A stretch of DNA of 10,512 bases from an uncultured Dialister sp. (lineage in GTDB: Bacteria; Bacillota; Negativicutes; Veillonellales; Dialisteraceae), in contig NZ_UQKJ01000069.1 of the NCBI RefSeq assembly GCF_900541605.1, forward strand, positions 1 to 10,512. Direction: 5' to 3'. Every line of letters begins with the position of its first letter. The stretch's first letter is position 1. Made by a program: the position numbers and the translations under genes. Shown here piece by piece: positions 1 through 5,422 of this stretch. The notes below the pieces were generated by a model that was not told where the DNA came from, did not search any database, and saw nothing but the letters and a program-made list of their open reading frames with translations.

Positions 1-584
1 ATGCCAGCGCTGCCGCCGTCGGTGCTTACTATCGGCCTGACGAGGACCTCATGTTCTCCGTAGGCGGTTCCTTCGGCGGTGGGGAGAATATGGTGAATGC
101 CGGAGTCAGCGTGAAACTGGGGCAGGGGAACCATGTGTCCACCTCCCGGGTGGCCATGGCAAAGGAAATCATTGCTCTTAGGGATACGGTAAAGAAGCAG
201 GATGAAAGAATCCGGAAACTGGAAACTCTGGTGGGCGGAGGGATGGAAGTGAAAGAACAGAAACGGCCTCTTCTTTTCCCCGATGTACCCTCCAACCACT
301 GGGCCTATGAATATGTAACCAATCTCCATAAGGCAGGCATCCTGACAGGGTATCCCGATGGTACTTTCAGTGGAGACCGGATGATGACCCGCTATGAATT
401 TGCGGCCCTCGTATACCGGGCCATCATGGCCAGTGCCGCCTCCCATCCGGAACTGGATAAGAGCGGGGCTCTGGATAAACTGGCTAAAGAATTTTCCTCT
501 GAAATGGAATATATCCGGATTGATACGATTTCGAAGGATAAGAATGGAAATCCGGATATTGAGAGGGTGCGAGTGAATGGATAA
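1..584 (+). CDS. Trimeric autotransporter, C-terminal end: YadA-type anchor, coiled coil and SLH domain (5' partial)
   Basis: The reading frame is open from the left edge and ends with TAA at 582-584, so the passenger and start lie outside the window. The first visible part (ASAAAVGAYYRPDEDLMFSV, then a Gly-rich stretch and NAGVSVKLGQG, bases 3-125) looks like the last strands of a YadA-family outer-membrane anchor. It is followed by a charged heptad-like segment (AKEIIALRDTVKKQDERIRK, about bases 156-215) that should be a trimeric coiled coil. Then comes one SLH domain (PDVPSNHWAYEYVTNLHKAG, then GYPDGTFSGD and MTRYEFAALV, about bases 280-425). The last 50 residues are charged and unrecognised. 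In the family the C-terminus after the barrel faces the periplasm, so the SLH domain should reach peptidoglycan and tether the outer membrane. The tether role is inference; the domain order is seen. Confidence 0.85.
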   Translation, partial: ASAAAVGAYYRPDEDLMFSVGGSFGGGENMVNAGVSVKLGQGNHVSTSRVAMAKEIIALRDTVKKQDERIRKLETLVGGGMEVKEQKRPLLFPDVPSNHWAYEYVTNLHKAGILTGYPDGTFSGDRMMTRYEFAALVYRAIMASAASHPELDKSGALDKLAKEFSSEMEYIRIDTISKDKNGNPDIERVRVNG

Positions 585-604
585 AAGCATGTGAGGAGAA
601 AGTG

Positions 605-640
605 GCGGCGCACAGTGACAGTGCGCCGCTTTTTCTTGTT
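605..640 (+). terminator. Rho-independent terminator after the autotransporter gene
   Basis: A perfect 9-bp GC-rich stem, GCGGCGCAC (605-613) with GTGCGCCGC (621-629), has a 7-base loop and is followed by TTTTTCTTGTTTT. It starts 20 bases after the stop codon of the autotransporter fragment and should end its transcript. Confidence 0.92.
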
Positions 641-736
641 TTCATCGGATTTTCCGGTATGACCTGCGTTCCTTTTAAACCATGGTTCTTTTGGGGCCAG
701 CCGCTAGTGATTCATCTCAATCCTGTTTGCGTTGAA

Positions 737-784
737 GAAGCACTGATTACATCGTTGTCAGATTTGATTCCTGGATTTTTATAC
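737..784 (+). repeat. Solitary or decayed copy of the left end of the 1033-1258 element
   Basis: The sequence GAAGCACTGATTACATCGTT and what follows, through TCAGATTT and GGATTTTTAT, matches the left terminus of the element at 1033 with only a few differences over about 46 bases. It has the same orientation. The similarity stops near 784 and no matching right end follows at the expected distance, so this is a truncated copy or an element end left by a deletion. Confidence 0.65.
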
Positions 785-919
785 AGCGCGGCGCATACTA
801 AAGACCCTTCCTCTTATTGCCTGCCCGTTCAATTTGAGGGCAGAGTTTACTGCAATTCATGTCGGTAATCGGTAAGATACCATATTGTGATACGCTGAGG
901 TCAATGCCGATCATAGCTT

Positions 920-992
920 CCTTGAGCCCGGGCGGCAGCCTGCAGGCCACTGCCATGTCCAAGGGACAGAGCCCCCGCCGAAGGCCATAGCC
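920..992. repeat. GC-rich hairpin repeat, copy 1 of 3 (GGCC/GAA type)
   Basis: This copy shares its left part (CTTGAGCCC, GGC, GCAGCC) with 7441-7460. It shares its right part (GCCATG, hairpin, CAGAGCCCC, GCCGAAGGCC, AGCC) with 3087-3126. It contains a small hairpin TGTCC/GGACA (956-960 with 964-968) at the place where the 3058 copy has TGCC/GGCA. No coding function is apparent. Confidence 0.6.
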
Positions 993-1012
993 TTTTTTCT
1001 ACGCATTTAGTG

Positions 1013-1018
1013 TATAAT
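1013..1018 (+). promoter_or_regulatory. Possible -10 box upstream of the inserted element
   Basis: TATAAT at 1013-1018 lies immediately after TG and is a perfect -10 hexamer. No good -35 hexamer is visible 16-18 bases upstream, where the sequence is CCTTTTTTCT. If active it would transcribe through the inverted-repeat element into the gene at 1279. It is weak evidence for a promoter. Confidence 0.3.
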
Positions 1019-1032
1019 AATCATAAAGTTCC

Positions 1033-1258
1033 AGGGAAGCACTGATTAAATCGTTGTCAGATTTCGTTCTTGGATTTTTATGGAATGCGAGGAATAACTC
1101 GACCCAAATAGCGAGCTATTTAAGGCAGCAGTCCTGCATAGGACTGCTGAGCCAAGATAAGTTGATCGGCCTTCCTTTTATTCTTGGCCGAGCTATGACG
1201 AAGCAGTGCATAAAAATCCTTATGAAATCTGACTCTGCGAATTAATCAGCGCTTCCCT
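1033..1258. mobile_element. MITE-like non-autonomous element with ~50-bp terminal inverted repeats
   Basis: The left end AGGGAAGCACTGATTAA (1033-1049) is mirrored by TTAATCAGCGCTTCCCT (1242-1258). The match continues imperfectly inward for about 50 bases on each side (TCAGATTT and GGATTTTTATG on the left, CATAAAAATCC and AAATCTGA on the right). The interior is about 125 bases and holds further hairpins: AAATAG/CTATTT (1106-1111 with 1116-1121) and the perfect 9-bp CAGCAGTCC/GGACTGCTG (1126-1134 with 1141-1149). No transposase is encoded, and I see no clear target-site duplication. The small size, long inverted termini and second truncated copy at 737 fit a MITE moved by a transposase elsewhere. 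The parental IS family is not identified. Confidence 0.62.
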
Positions 1259-1278
1259 AATACAAGGAGTGATACCCC

Positions 1279-1803
1279 ATGGCATCCTATGATTTTGACC
1301 GGATGGCGAAGAAGGCCGGCGTAGAGGGCAGTTTCCGTGCCCGGAATGATGATATCCTTACGGAGGAGGAGGGAAAGAAACGGTGGCTTTCCATGTCCTT
1401 CCGTTTTTCCATTACCGATAACTATCTCTCCGGAAATGGGGGACCCTATGATTATGTCTTTGATTTTCCCCATGGCCACTGGGAAAGGACGGAGTGGAAA
1501 AACGGGATTCCCCATGTTTCGGAAGGGGAGATTCCGAAAGAGGCCATGATCCGTTTCGCAGAGTCCCTGGGCTTTCTTTTTACCCTGCCCCAGAAGCAGT
1601 CTGTCACCAATACGAAATCCCTGGAAATCAATACGGACGCCTATGAAAAGGAAAAGTATGGTCCTATCAAACGGCTCACCCGCTGTGAACTGCGGGCGGG
1701 AGACCGTTTCTTCCGCTGGGTAGCAGAAAAGGATAAGGATACGCCATTTCCGGAACTCTATGAGGCTTTCAGACGGCTGCGGGGGGCTGTTGACCATGGA
1801 TGA
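1279..1803 (+). CDS. Hypothetical protein, unrecognised, 174 aa
   Basis: I do not recognise this protein. It starts MASYDFDRMAKKAGVEGSFR and is preceded by GGAG at 1266-1269, nine bases before the ATG, which supports this start. It has no signal peptide or membrane segment and is rich in charged and aromatic residues (for example PYDYVFDFPHGHWERTEW around residues 56-73, and RFFRWVAEKD around 146-155), so it is probably a soluble cytoplasmic domain. There is a single cysteine near residue 135. The gene stands alone: the inverted-repeat element ends 20 bases before it, and a hairpin cluster begins about 28 bases after its stop. The opposite strand is also open across this stretch (1246-1833), but that frame gives a Pro/Leu-rich product of no recognisable kind and is judged a shadow. 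Confidence 0.65.
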   Translation: MASYDFDRMAKKAGVEGSFRARNDDILTEEEGKKRWLSMSFRFSITDNYLSGNGGPYDYVFDFPHGHWERTEWKNGIPHVSEGEIPKEAMIRFAESLGFLFTLPQKQSVTNTKSLEINTDAYEKEKYGPIKRLTRCELRAGDRFFRWVAEKDKDTPFPELYEAFRRLRGAVDHG

Positions 1804-1830
1804 GTGGAATCCCCAGGCGAGTAGCGGGTT

Positions 1831-1930
1831 CATAAGGGTTGTGGCTTTTACATCGCTGCGCTCGTAAAAGCAGGTTGTGGGTTGGCATCGCTGTGCTCGC
1901 CAACCGGGTTGGGCGCTGCGCTTAATGGTA
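1831..1930 (+). repeat. Hairpin cluster: two hairpins with the ATCGCTGYGCTC loop
   Basis: After CATAAGGGTTGTG comes hairpin A, stem GCTTTTAC/GTAAAAGC (1844-1851 with 1864-1871), with loop ATCGCTGCGCTC. After a spacer (AGGTTGTG) comes hairpin B, stem GGTTGGC/GCCAACC (1880-1886 with 1899-1905), with loop ATCGCTGTGCTC. A decayed third unit (GGCGCTGCGCTT, 1912-1923) follows. The same loop recurs with other stems at 2053-2064 (reverse strand), 2889-2901 and 2925-2936, which marks a dispersed repeat family. It lies downstream of the hypothetical gene and upstream of the MgtC-family gene. Confidence 0.75.
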
Positions 1931-1942
1931 AGGAAACAGTAT

Positions 1943-1965
1943 ATAACGCGGCCGGAGGCCGCTTA
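1943..1965. repeat. Hairpin GCGGCC/GGCCGC with flanking ATAA/TTAT
   Basis: GCGGCC (1948-1953) pairs with GGCCGC (1957-1962) around GGA. The stem can extend outward through ATAA (1943-1946) and TTAT (1962-1965 region) past one unpaired C. It sits between the two oppositely oriented hairpin clusters. There is no T-run, so it is not a standard terminator. Confidence 0.5.
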
Positions 1966-1990
1966 TTCCTTCGCCACTAAAGGTAGCTTC

Positions 1991-2075
1991 TGAACCTTAT
2001 GCCCCTGCTTTACCGGGGCGGCAGCCCCAGGTAAAGCCACCACCCGGTGAACGAGCGAAGCGATGTTCACCTGCC
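1991..2075 (-). repeat. Hairpin cluster in reverse orientation: nested 13-bp hairpin plus GAGCGAAGCGAT-loop hairpin
   Basis: Read on the minus strand, this has the same order as the cluster at 2866-2956: hairpin, GGGTGGTG spacer, second hairpin, then GGGGCATAAGGT. The plus-strand stems are GCTTTACC/GGTAAAGC (2007-2014 with 2030-2037), enclosing GGGGC/GCCCC (2015-2019 with 2024-2028), and GGTGAAC/GTTCACC (2046-2052 with 2065-2071). The second loop is GAGCGAAGCGAT, the reverse complement of the ATCGCT..GCTC loop used elsewhere. The cluster ends about 60 bases before the start of the MgtC-family gene and may lie in its 5' leader. Confidence 0.72.
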
Positions 2076-2133
2076 ACCATTAGCCCCATCTACATGCGAG
2101 GCATCCATACAATACATCCAACAAGGAGACATC

Positions 2134-2826
2134 ATGGACGATATTATCAATTTTTTCCAGTCCTGGACCATGGCCGGCATTGCGGCCCGACTCTTCCTTG
2201 CCACCCTGGCGGGAGTCATCATCGGCATGGACCGGGAATACAAGAACAAAGGCGCCGGTATCAAGACCCATGCCCTTGTCTGCATCGGTGCGGCCATGGC
2301 CATGATTGTGAATGAATTCATTCTCCGCTCTTTCCCCACGTCCAATACGGATTTGGCCCGTATCGGGGCCCAGGTGGTGAGCGGCATCGGTTTTCTGGGC
2401 GTAGGCACCATCATTGTTACCGGTCGGAATGAAGTGAAGGGGCTCACTACGGCAGCGGGGCTCTGGGTATGCGCAGGTATCGGCCTGGCGGCGGGTATCG
2501 GATTTATCAAGGGTACCATACTGGCCCTCTTATTCGTCATATTCGTTCTCCGGGTCCTGGAACCGGTGGACAAACATCTTCGGGCAAGGGCCCGGGATAT
2601 GGACCTCTATGTGGAATTTGAAAACATGGAAGCCATCCGTTCATTCCTGACCGGCCTTCGGGCAAAGGGAATCAAGGTCACCAATTTCAGTATTTATCGC
2701 CAGCGGCAGGCCGGTCTTTCTCCTTCTGCCACGGTGACTGTCAAAATGGCCCATCACGGGGATCATGAAACCTGGCTCCATGAGTTCAGTGAGATTCCGG
2801 GGGTCCTGTACGTGGAGGAAATATAG
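2134..2826 (+). CDS. MgtC/SapB-family inner-membrane protein
   Basis: The product is a 230-residue membrane protein. The ATG at 2134 follows AAGGAGA (2123-2129) at good spacing. An in-frame GTG at 2047 lies inside a hairpin and lacks a ribosome binding site, so it was not used. About five membrane segments fill residues 14-142. Family hallmarks are visible: GMDREYKNKGAGIKTHALV (about 31-49), RIGAQVVSGIGFLGVG (76-91) and VKGLTTAAGLWVCAGIGLA (101-119). Residues 150-230 form a soluble domain, which in the family is an ACT-like regulatory fold. Characterised MgtC proteins affect survival in low magnesium or in hosts, and some inhibit F-type ATP synthase; other members have no known role, so the function here is open. 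The gene is isolated and bracketed by hairpin clusters on both sides. No clear promoter or magnesium riboswitch was seen. Confidence 0.9.
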   Translation: MDDIINFFQSWTMAGIAARLFLATLAGVIIGMDREYKNKGAGIKTHALVCIGAAMAMIVNEFILRSFPTSNTDLARIGAQVVSGIGFLGVGTIIVTGRNEVKGLTTAAGLWVCAGIGLAAGIGFIKGTILALLFVIFVLRVLEPVDKHLRARARDMDLYVEFENMEAIRSFLTGLRAKGIKVTNFSIYRQRQAGLSPSATVTVKMAHHGDHETWLHEFSEIPGVLYVEEI

Positions 2827-2865
2827 GCTGTGCGGGGATGGCTGAATATGTACATCCGATGGATG

Positions 2866-2956
2866 GGGCATAAAGGTGGTGGGTTGGCCTCGCTGACGCT
2901 CGCCAACCGGGTTGTGGCTTTCACATCGCTGTGCTCGTGAAAGCGGGGGCATAAGG
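2866..2956 (+). repeat. Hairpin cluster downstream of the MgtC-family gene
   Basis: The order is GGGGCATAAAGGTGGTG, then hairpin F, stem GGTTGGC/GCCAACC (2882-2888 with 2902-2908) with loop CTCGCTGACGCTC, then the spacer GGGTTGTG. Hairpin G follows, stem GCTTTCAC/GTGAAAGC (2917-2924 with 2937-2944) with loop ATCGCTGTGCTC, then GGGGGCATAAGGT. It is the same element family as 1831-1930 and, inverted, 1991-2075. Stem G differs from stem A at 1844 by a T-A to C-G pair swap, so pairing is kept. Confidence 0.75.
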
Positions 2957-3057
2957 TAGAATGGGCCTGGGGCATATGGTCATGTCCGTGACTGCGTCCG
3001 GGATGAAAACTATGTTCAGGCTCAAGGAGGAAATATCATTTCTTCCATGAGTCAGGC

Positions 3058-3130
3058 AGAGCCTTAGCCCTGGCCGTCAGGCCACAGCCATGCCGAAGGC
3101 AGAGCCCCGGCCGAAGGCCGCAGCCCCTTT
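3058..3130. repeat. GC-rich hairpin repeat, copy 2 of 3 (GGCC/GTCA and GGCC/GAA hairpins)
   Basis: Three small hairpins occur in a row: TGGCC/GGCCA around GTCA (3071-3084), TGCC/GGCA around GAA (3091-3101) and CGGCC/GGCCG around GAA (3108-3120). They are separated by (A/G)CAGCC or AGAGCCC. The right half aligns with 951-992 and the first hairpin aligns with 7464-7485. The repeat lies about 50 bases upstream of the thrS promoter and has no T-run. Confidence 0.65.
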
Positions 3131-3177
3131 TGCAATCCCCATATACCAGTAAGGAAATACTACCTGCAAAATAATCC

Positions 3178-3206
3178 TTGACAAATGATTCATCCGGGAC
3201 TATAGT
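3178..3206 (+). promoter_or_regulatory. Sigma-A type promoter of thrS
   Basis: TTGACA (3178-3183) and TATAGT (3201-3206) are separated by exactly 17 bases. Transcription should start near 3213, just before stem I of the T-box leader. Confidence 0.9.
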
Positions 3207-3212
3207 AAACAC

Positions 3213-3433
3213 ATAAATGCGATGACGGAGACATGATGTGTCCAGTCCATTGTTTCAGAGAGTCTGCGGCCGGTGTGAGCAGATACGATGGTGGACAGGT
3301 TACCGCTTCCGAGCAGGGGAATTGAAATTCCCACGGACCGCTCCCGTTAGAGGCCTATGAGTGAAGCAATGCTTCAATTTGGGTGGAACCACGGAAATGA
3401 ACTTTCGTCCCTTAGAGGGATGGAAGTTTTTTT
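3213..3433 (+). promoter_or_regulatory. T-box riboswitch specific for tRNA-Thr, controlling thrS
   Basis: The T-box core GGGTGGAACCACG is at 3381-3393 and a terminator hairpin follows. Stem I can be traced: TGTCC (3238-3242) pairs with GGACA (3294-3298), the distal part has AGAGAG (3257-3262) and GGTGTGA, and CGGAG near 3226 pairs with CTTCCG near 3306. The specifier loop between these helices displays ACC at 3302-3304, a threonine codon. GGGAATT/AATTCCC (3317-3323 with 3326-3332) forms a further stem. The bulge bases TGGA would pair with a tRNA ending in TCCA, as expected for a tRNA-Thr with U at the discriminator position. In the family, uncharged tRNA stabilises the antiterminator and allows read-through; charged tRNA leaves the terminator formed. 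Confidence 0.95.
3400..3433 (+). terminator. Conditional terminator of the thrS T-box
   Basis: AACTTTCGTCCCT (3400-3412) pairs with AGGGATGGAAGTT (3416-3428) over 13 positions including wobble pairs, with loop TAG. The run of seven T at 3427-3433 follows. It is the regulated terminator of the T-box and lies about 80 bases before the thrS start. Confidence 0.93.
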
Positions 3434-3513
3434 ATTTCTCCAAAAGCCTTCAATCCATAGCGGAACGCTGTCCCCAGCAGCGGGAGGCGGAGAATACAGA
3501 AAGGAAGAAGTTC

Positions 3514-5421
3514 ATGATTACAATCAAACTGAAAGACGGTAAGGAAAAACAGTTCGAAAGCGCTGTATCCCTGGCTGACGCAGCCAAGGCCATTTCCAAC
3601 AGCCTCGGCAGGGATGCCCTGGTGGCCAAGGTGAATGGCGAACTCACGGATCTCCGTGACCCCATCGTTGATGGCAGCGAAGTCGAATTTTTCACCAAGG
3701 AAGACAAGGAAGGCCTCTTCACCCTGCGCCACACCGCTTCCCATGTAATGGCACAGGCCATCCAGCACCTGTTCCCGGGCACCAAGTTTGCCATTGGCCC
3801 GGCCATTGATGACGGTTTCTACTATGACCTGGATTCTGATCACGTATTCAGCCAGGAAGATTTCCCGGCCATCGAAAAGGAAATGGCAAAGATTGCCAAG
3901 GAAAATATTCCTCTCGTAAAGAAAGTAGTCAGCCGCGCAGAAGCGCTGAAGTTCTTCCAGGACAAGGGCCAGGACTACAAGGTCATGCTCATCAATGACC
4001 TTCCGGAAGACGCACAGATTTCCCTCTATGAACAGGGCGATTTCACGGACCTCTGCGCCGGCCCCCATCTCCGTTCTACCGGCAAGGTGAAGGTATTCAA
4101 GATTATGACTGTTGCCGGCGCTTACTGGCGCGGTGATTCCAAGAACAAGATGCTCCAGCGTATCTATGCTACCGCCTTCTTCAAGAAGGAAGACCTGGAT
4201 CATTTCCTCTTCGTCCGTGCAGAAGCGGAAAAGCGGGATCACAGAAAACTGGGCAAACAGCTGGACCTCTTCTCCTTCCATGAAGAAGGACCGGGATTCC
4301 CCTTCTTCCATCCAAAGGGCATGGTTCTCCGGAACAAGCTCATGGACTATGAACGGGAACTGTTCAAAGAATTCGGTTATGTAGAAATCATGACCCCGAT
4401 CATCCTGTCCAAGAAGCTCTGGATCCAGTCCGGCCACTGGGATCATTACAAGGAAAACATGTACTTCACCAAGATCGACGATGAAGACTATGCAATTAAG
4501 CCGATGAACTGCCCCGGCGGAATCCTCTATTTCAAGACCCAGCAGCGTTCCTACAGGGATCTGCCCATGCGGGTCGGTGAATTCGGTATCGTTCACCGCC
4601 ACGAACTGAAGGGCGCTCTCCACGGACTCTTCCGTGTACGCTGCTTCACCCAGGATGATGCCCACATTTTCATGACCCAGGACCAGATGAAGGACGAAGT
4701 CATCAAGTGCATGGCCATGTACAAGAAGATGTACGGCGTATTCGGTCTGGAATACCATGTAGAACTGTCTACCCGTCCGGAAAACTCCATGGGCAGCGAT
4801 GAACTGTGGGAAATCTCCACCAACGCTCTCCGGGAAGCCATCGAAAAGACCGGCGTTCCTTACCAGATCAATGAAGGGGACGGCGCTTTCTATGGACCGA
4901 AGCTGGACTTCCATGTACAGGATTCCCTCGGCCGTACCTGGCAGTGCGGCACTATCCAGATGGATATGCAGCTGCCGGAACGGTTTGATGTCAACTACAT
5001 CGGTGAAGATGGTGAAAAACACAGAGCCGTCATGCTCCACAGAGCCGGCTACGGTTCCCTGGAACGGTTCATCGGTATCCTTATCGAACATTTCGCCGGT
5101 GCCTTCCCCACATGGATTGCCCCGGTACAGGTTAAAGTTATTCCGGTCACCGAAAAGAACATGGACTACGCAAAGACCGTAGCTGCTGCCCTGTCTGATT
5201 CCGATATCCGGGTAGAAGTGGAAGAAGCCAATGAAACCCTGGGATACAAGATCCGCAAGGCCCAGATGGAAAAAGTTCCGTACATGCTCATCGTAGGGGA
5301 CAAAGAAATGAAGACCCACACCGTGGCTATCAGAAGCCGCAAGAACGGGGACGAAGGCTCCAGCCCGCTGCCCATGTTCGTGGCAAACCTGATTCGTGAA
5401 ATCAAGAGCAGAGAATATTAA
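3514..5421 (+). CDS. thrS: Threonyl-tRNA synthetase
   Basis: ThrRS charges tRNA-Thr with threonine in the cytoplasm. The ATG at 3514 follows AAGGAAG (3502-3508) and gives 635 residues, close to the 642 of E. coli; a longer in-frame opening from 3361 begins inside the T-box and is rejected. Domains run in order: TGS (1-62), the editing domain with H73/H77 and C181/H185, the class II core, and the anticodon-binding domain (about 535-635). The core shows MNCPGG with C333, motif 2 around HRHE (361-364) through DDAH with H384, H509 in VMLHR, and motif 3 GSLERFIGIL (514-523). C333, H384 and H509 match the three catalytic zinc ligands of the family, so the enzyme looks fully active. It is controlled by the upstream T-box. 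The next gene begins one base after its stop codon. Confidence 0.98.
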   Translation: MITIKLKDGKEKQFESAVSLADAAKAISNSLGRDALVAKVNGELTDLRDPIVDGSEVEFFTKEDKEGLFTLRHTASHVMAQAIQHLFPGTKFAIGPAIDDGFYYDLDSDHVFSQEDFPAIEKEMAKIAKENIPLVKKVVSRAEALKFFQDKGQDYKVMLINDLPEDAQISLYEQGDFTDLCAGPHLRSTGKVKVFKIMTVAGAYWRGDSKNKMLQRIYATAFFKKEDLDHFLFVRAEAEKRDHRKLGKQLDLFSFHEEGPGFPFFHPKGMVLRNKLMDYERELFKEFGYVEIMTPIILSKKLWIQSGHWDHYKENMYFTKIDDEDYAIKPMNCPGGILYFKTQQRSYRDLPMRVGEFGIVHRHELKGALHGLFRVRCFTQDDAHIFMTQDQMKDEVIKCMAMYKKMYGVFGLEYHVELSTRPENSMGSDELWEISTNALREAIEKTGVPYQINEGDGAFYGPKLDFHVQDSLGRTWQCGTIQMDMQLPERFDVNYIGEDGEKHRAVMLHRAGYGSLERFIGILIEHFAGAFPTWIAPVQVKVIPVTEKNMDYAKTVAAALSDSDIRVEVEEANETLGYKIRKAQMEKVPYMLIVGDKEMKTHTVAIRSRKNGDEGSSPLPMFVANLIREIKSREY

Positions 5422-5422
5422 T

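Larger units (their letters stand above)
641..1278. other. Intergenic region without a convincing gene, rich in repeats
   Basis: No open frame here has both a plausible ribosome binding site and a recognisable product. The region holds a single repeat end (737-784), a small hairpin CTGCCC/GGGCAG (821-826 with 838-843), a GC-rich hairpin repeat (920-992), an isolated TATAAT box (1013-1018), a complete inverted-repeat element (1033-1258) and then the ribosome binding site of the next gene (1266-1269). It looks like a site that has gathered small mobile sequences between two transcription units. Confidence 0.7.

Noticed and set aside
797..919. Minus-strand fragment reading EAMIGIDLSVSQYG and ending in a stop, recalling the first RuvC motif of TnpB-like transposases
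   Set aside because: The GIDLS resemblance is too short, the frame runs upstream into a GC-rich repeat, and no other catalytic motif or ribosome binding site is present; a search of the 40 codons would decide it.
1054..1245. 63-codon open frame on the plus strand
   Set aside because: It starts with TTG inside the left inverted repeat and ends inside the right one, has no ribosome binding site and is explained by the MITE-like element.
1246..1833. 195-codon open frame on the minus strand opposite the hypothetical gene
   Set aside because: It has no good ribosome binding site and no family resemblance; the plus-strand frame has a well-spaced GGAG and a protein-like composition.
2047..2133. 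GTG start for the MgtC-family gene at 2047
   Set aside because: It lies within a hairpin of the repeat cluster and lacks a ribosome binding site; ATG 2134 follows AAGGAGA.
1831..2956. CRISPR-like array from the repeated hairpins
   Set aside because: The units are irregularly spaced, differ in stem sequence and orientation, and have no unique spacers of constant length.
3361..3513. Upstream extension of thrS from a GTG at 3361
   Set aside because: It would begin inside the T-box core and cross the regulated terminator; ATG 3514 has a ribosome binding site and matches the family N-terminus.
3412..5319. Very long open frame (635 codons) on the minus strand across thrS
   Set aside because: It is a shadow caused by the codon use of thrS; the plus strand encodes a complete threonyl-tRNA synthetase.
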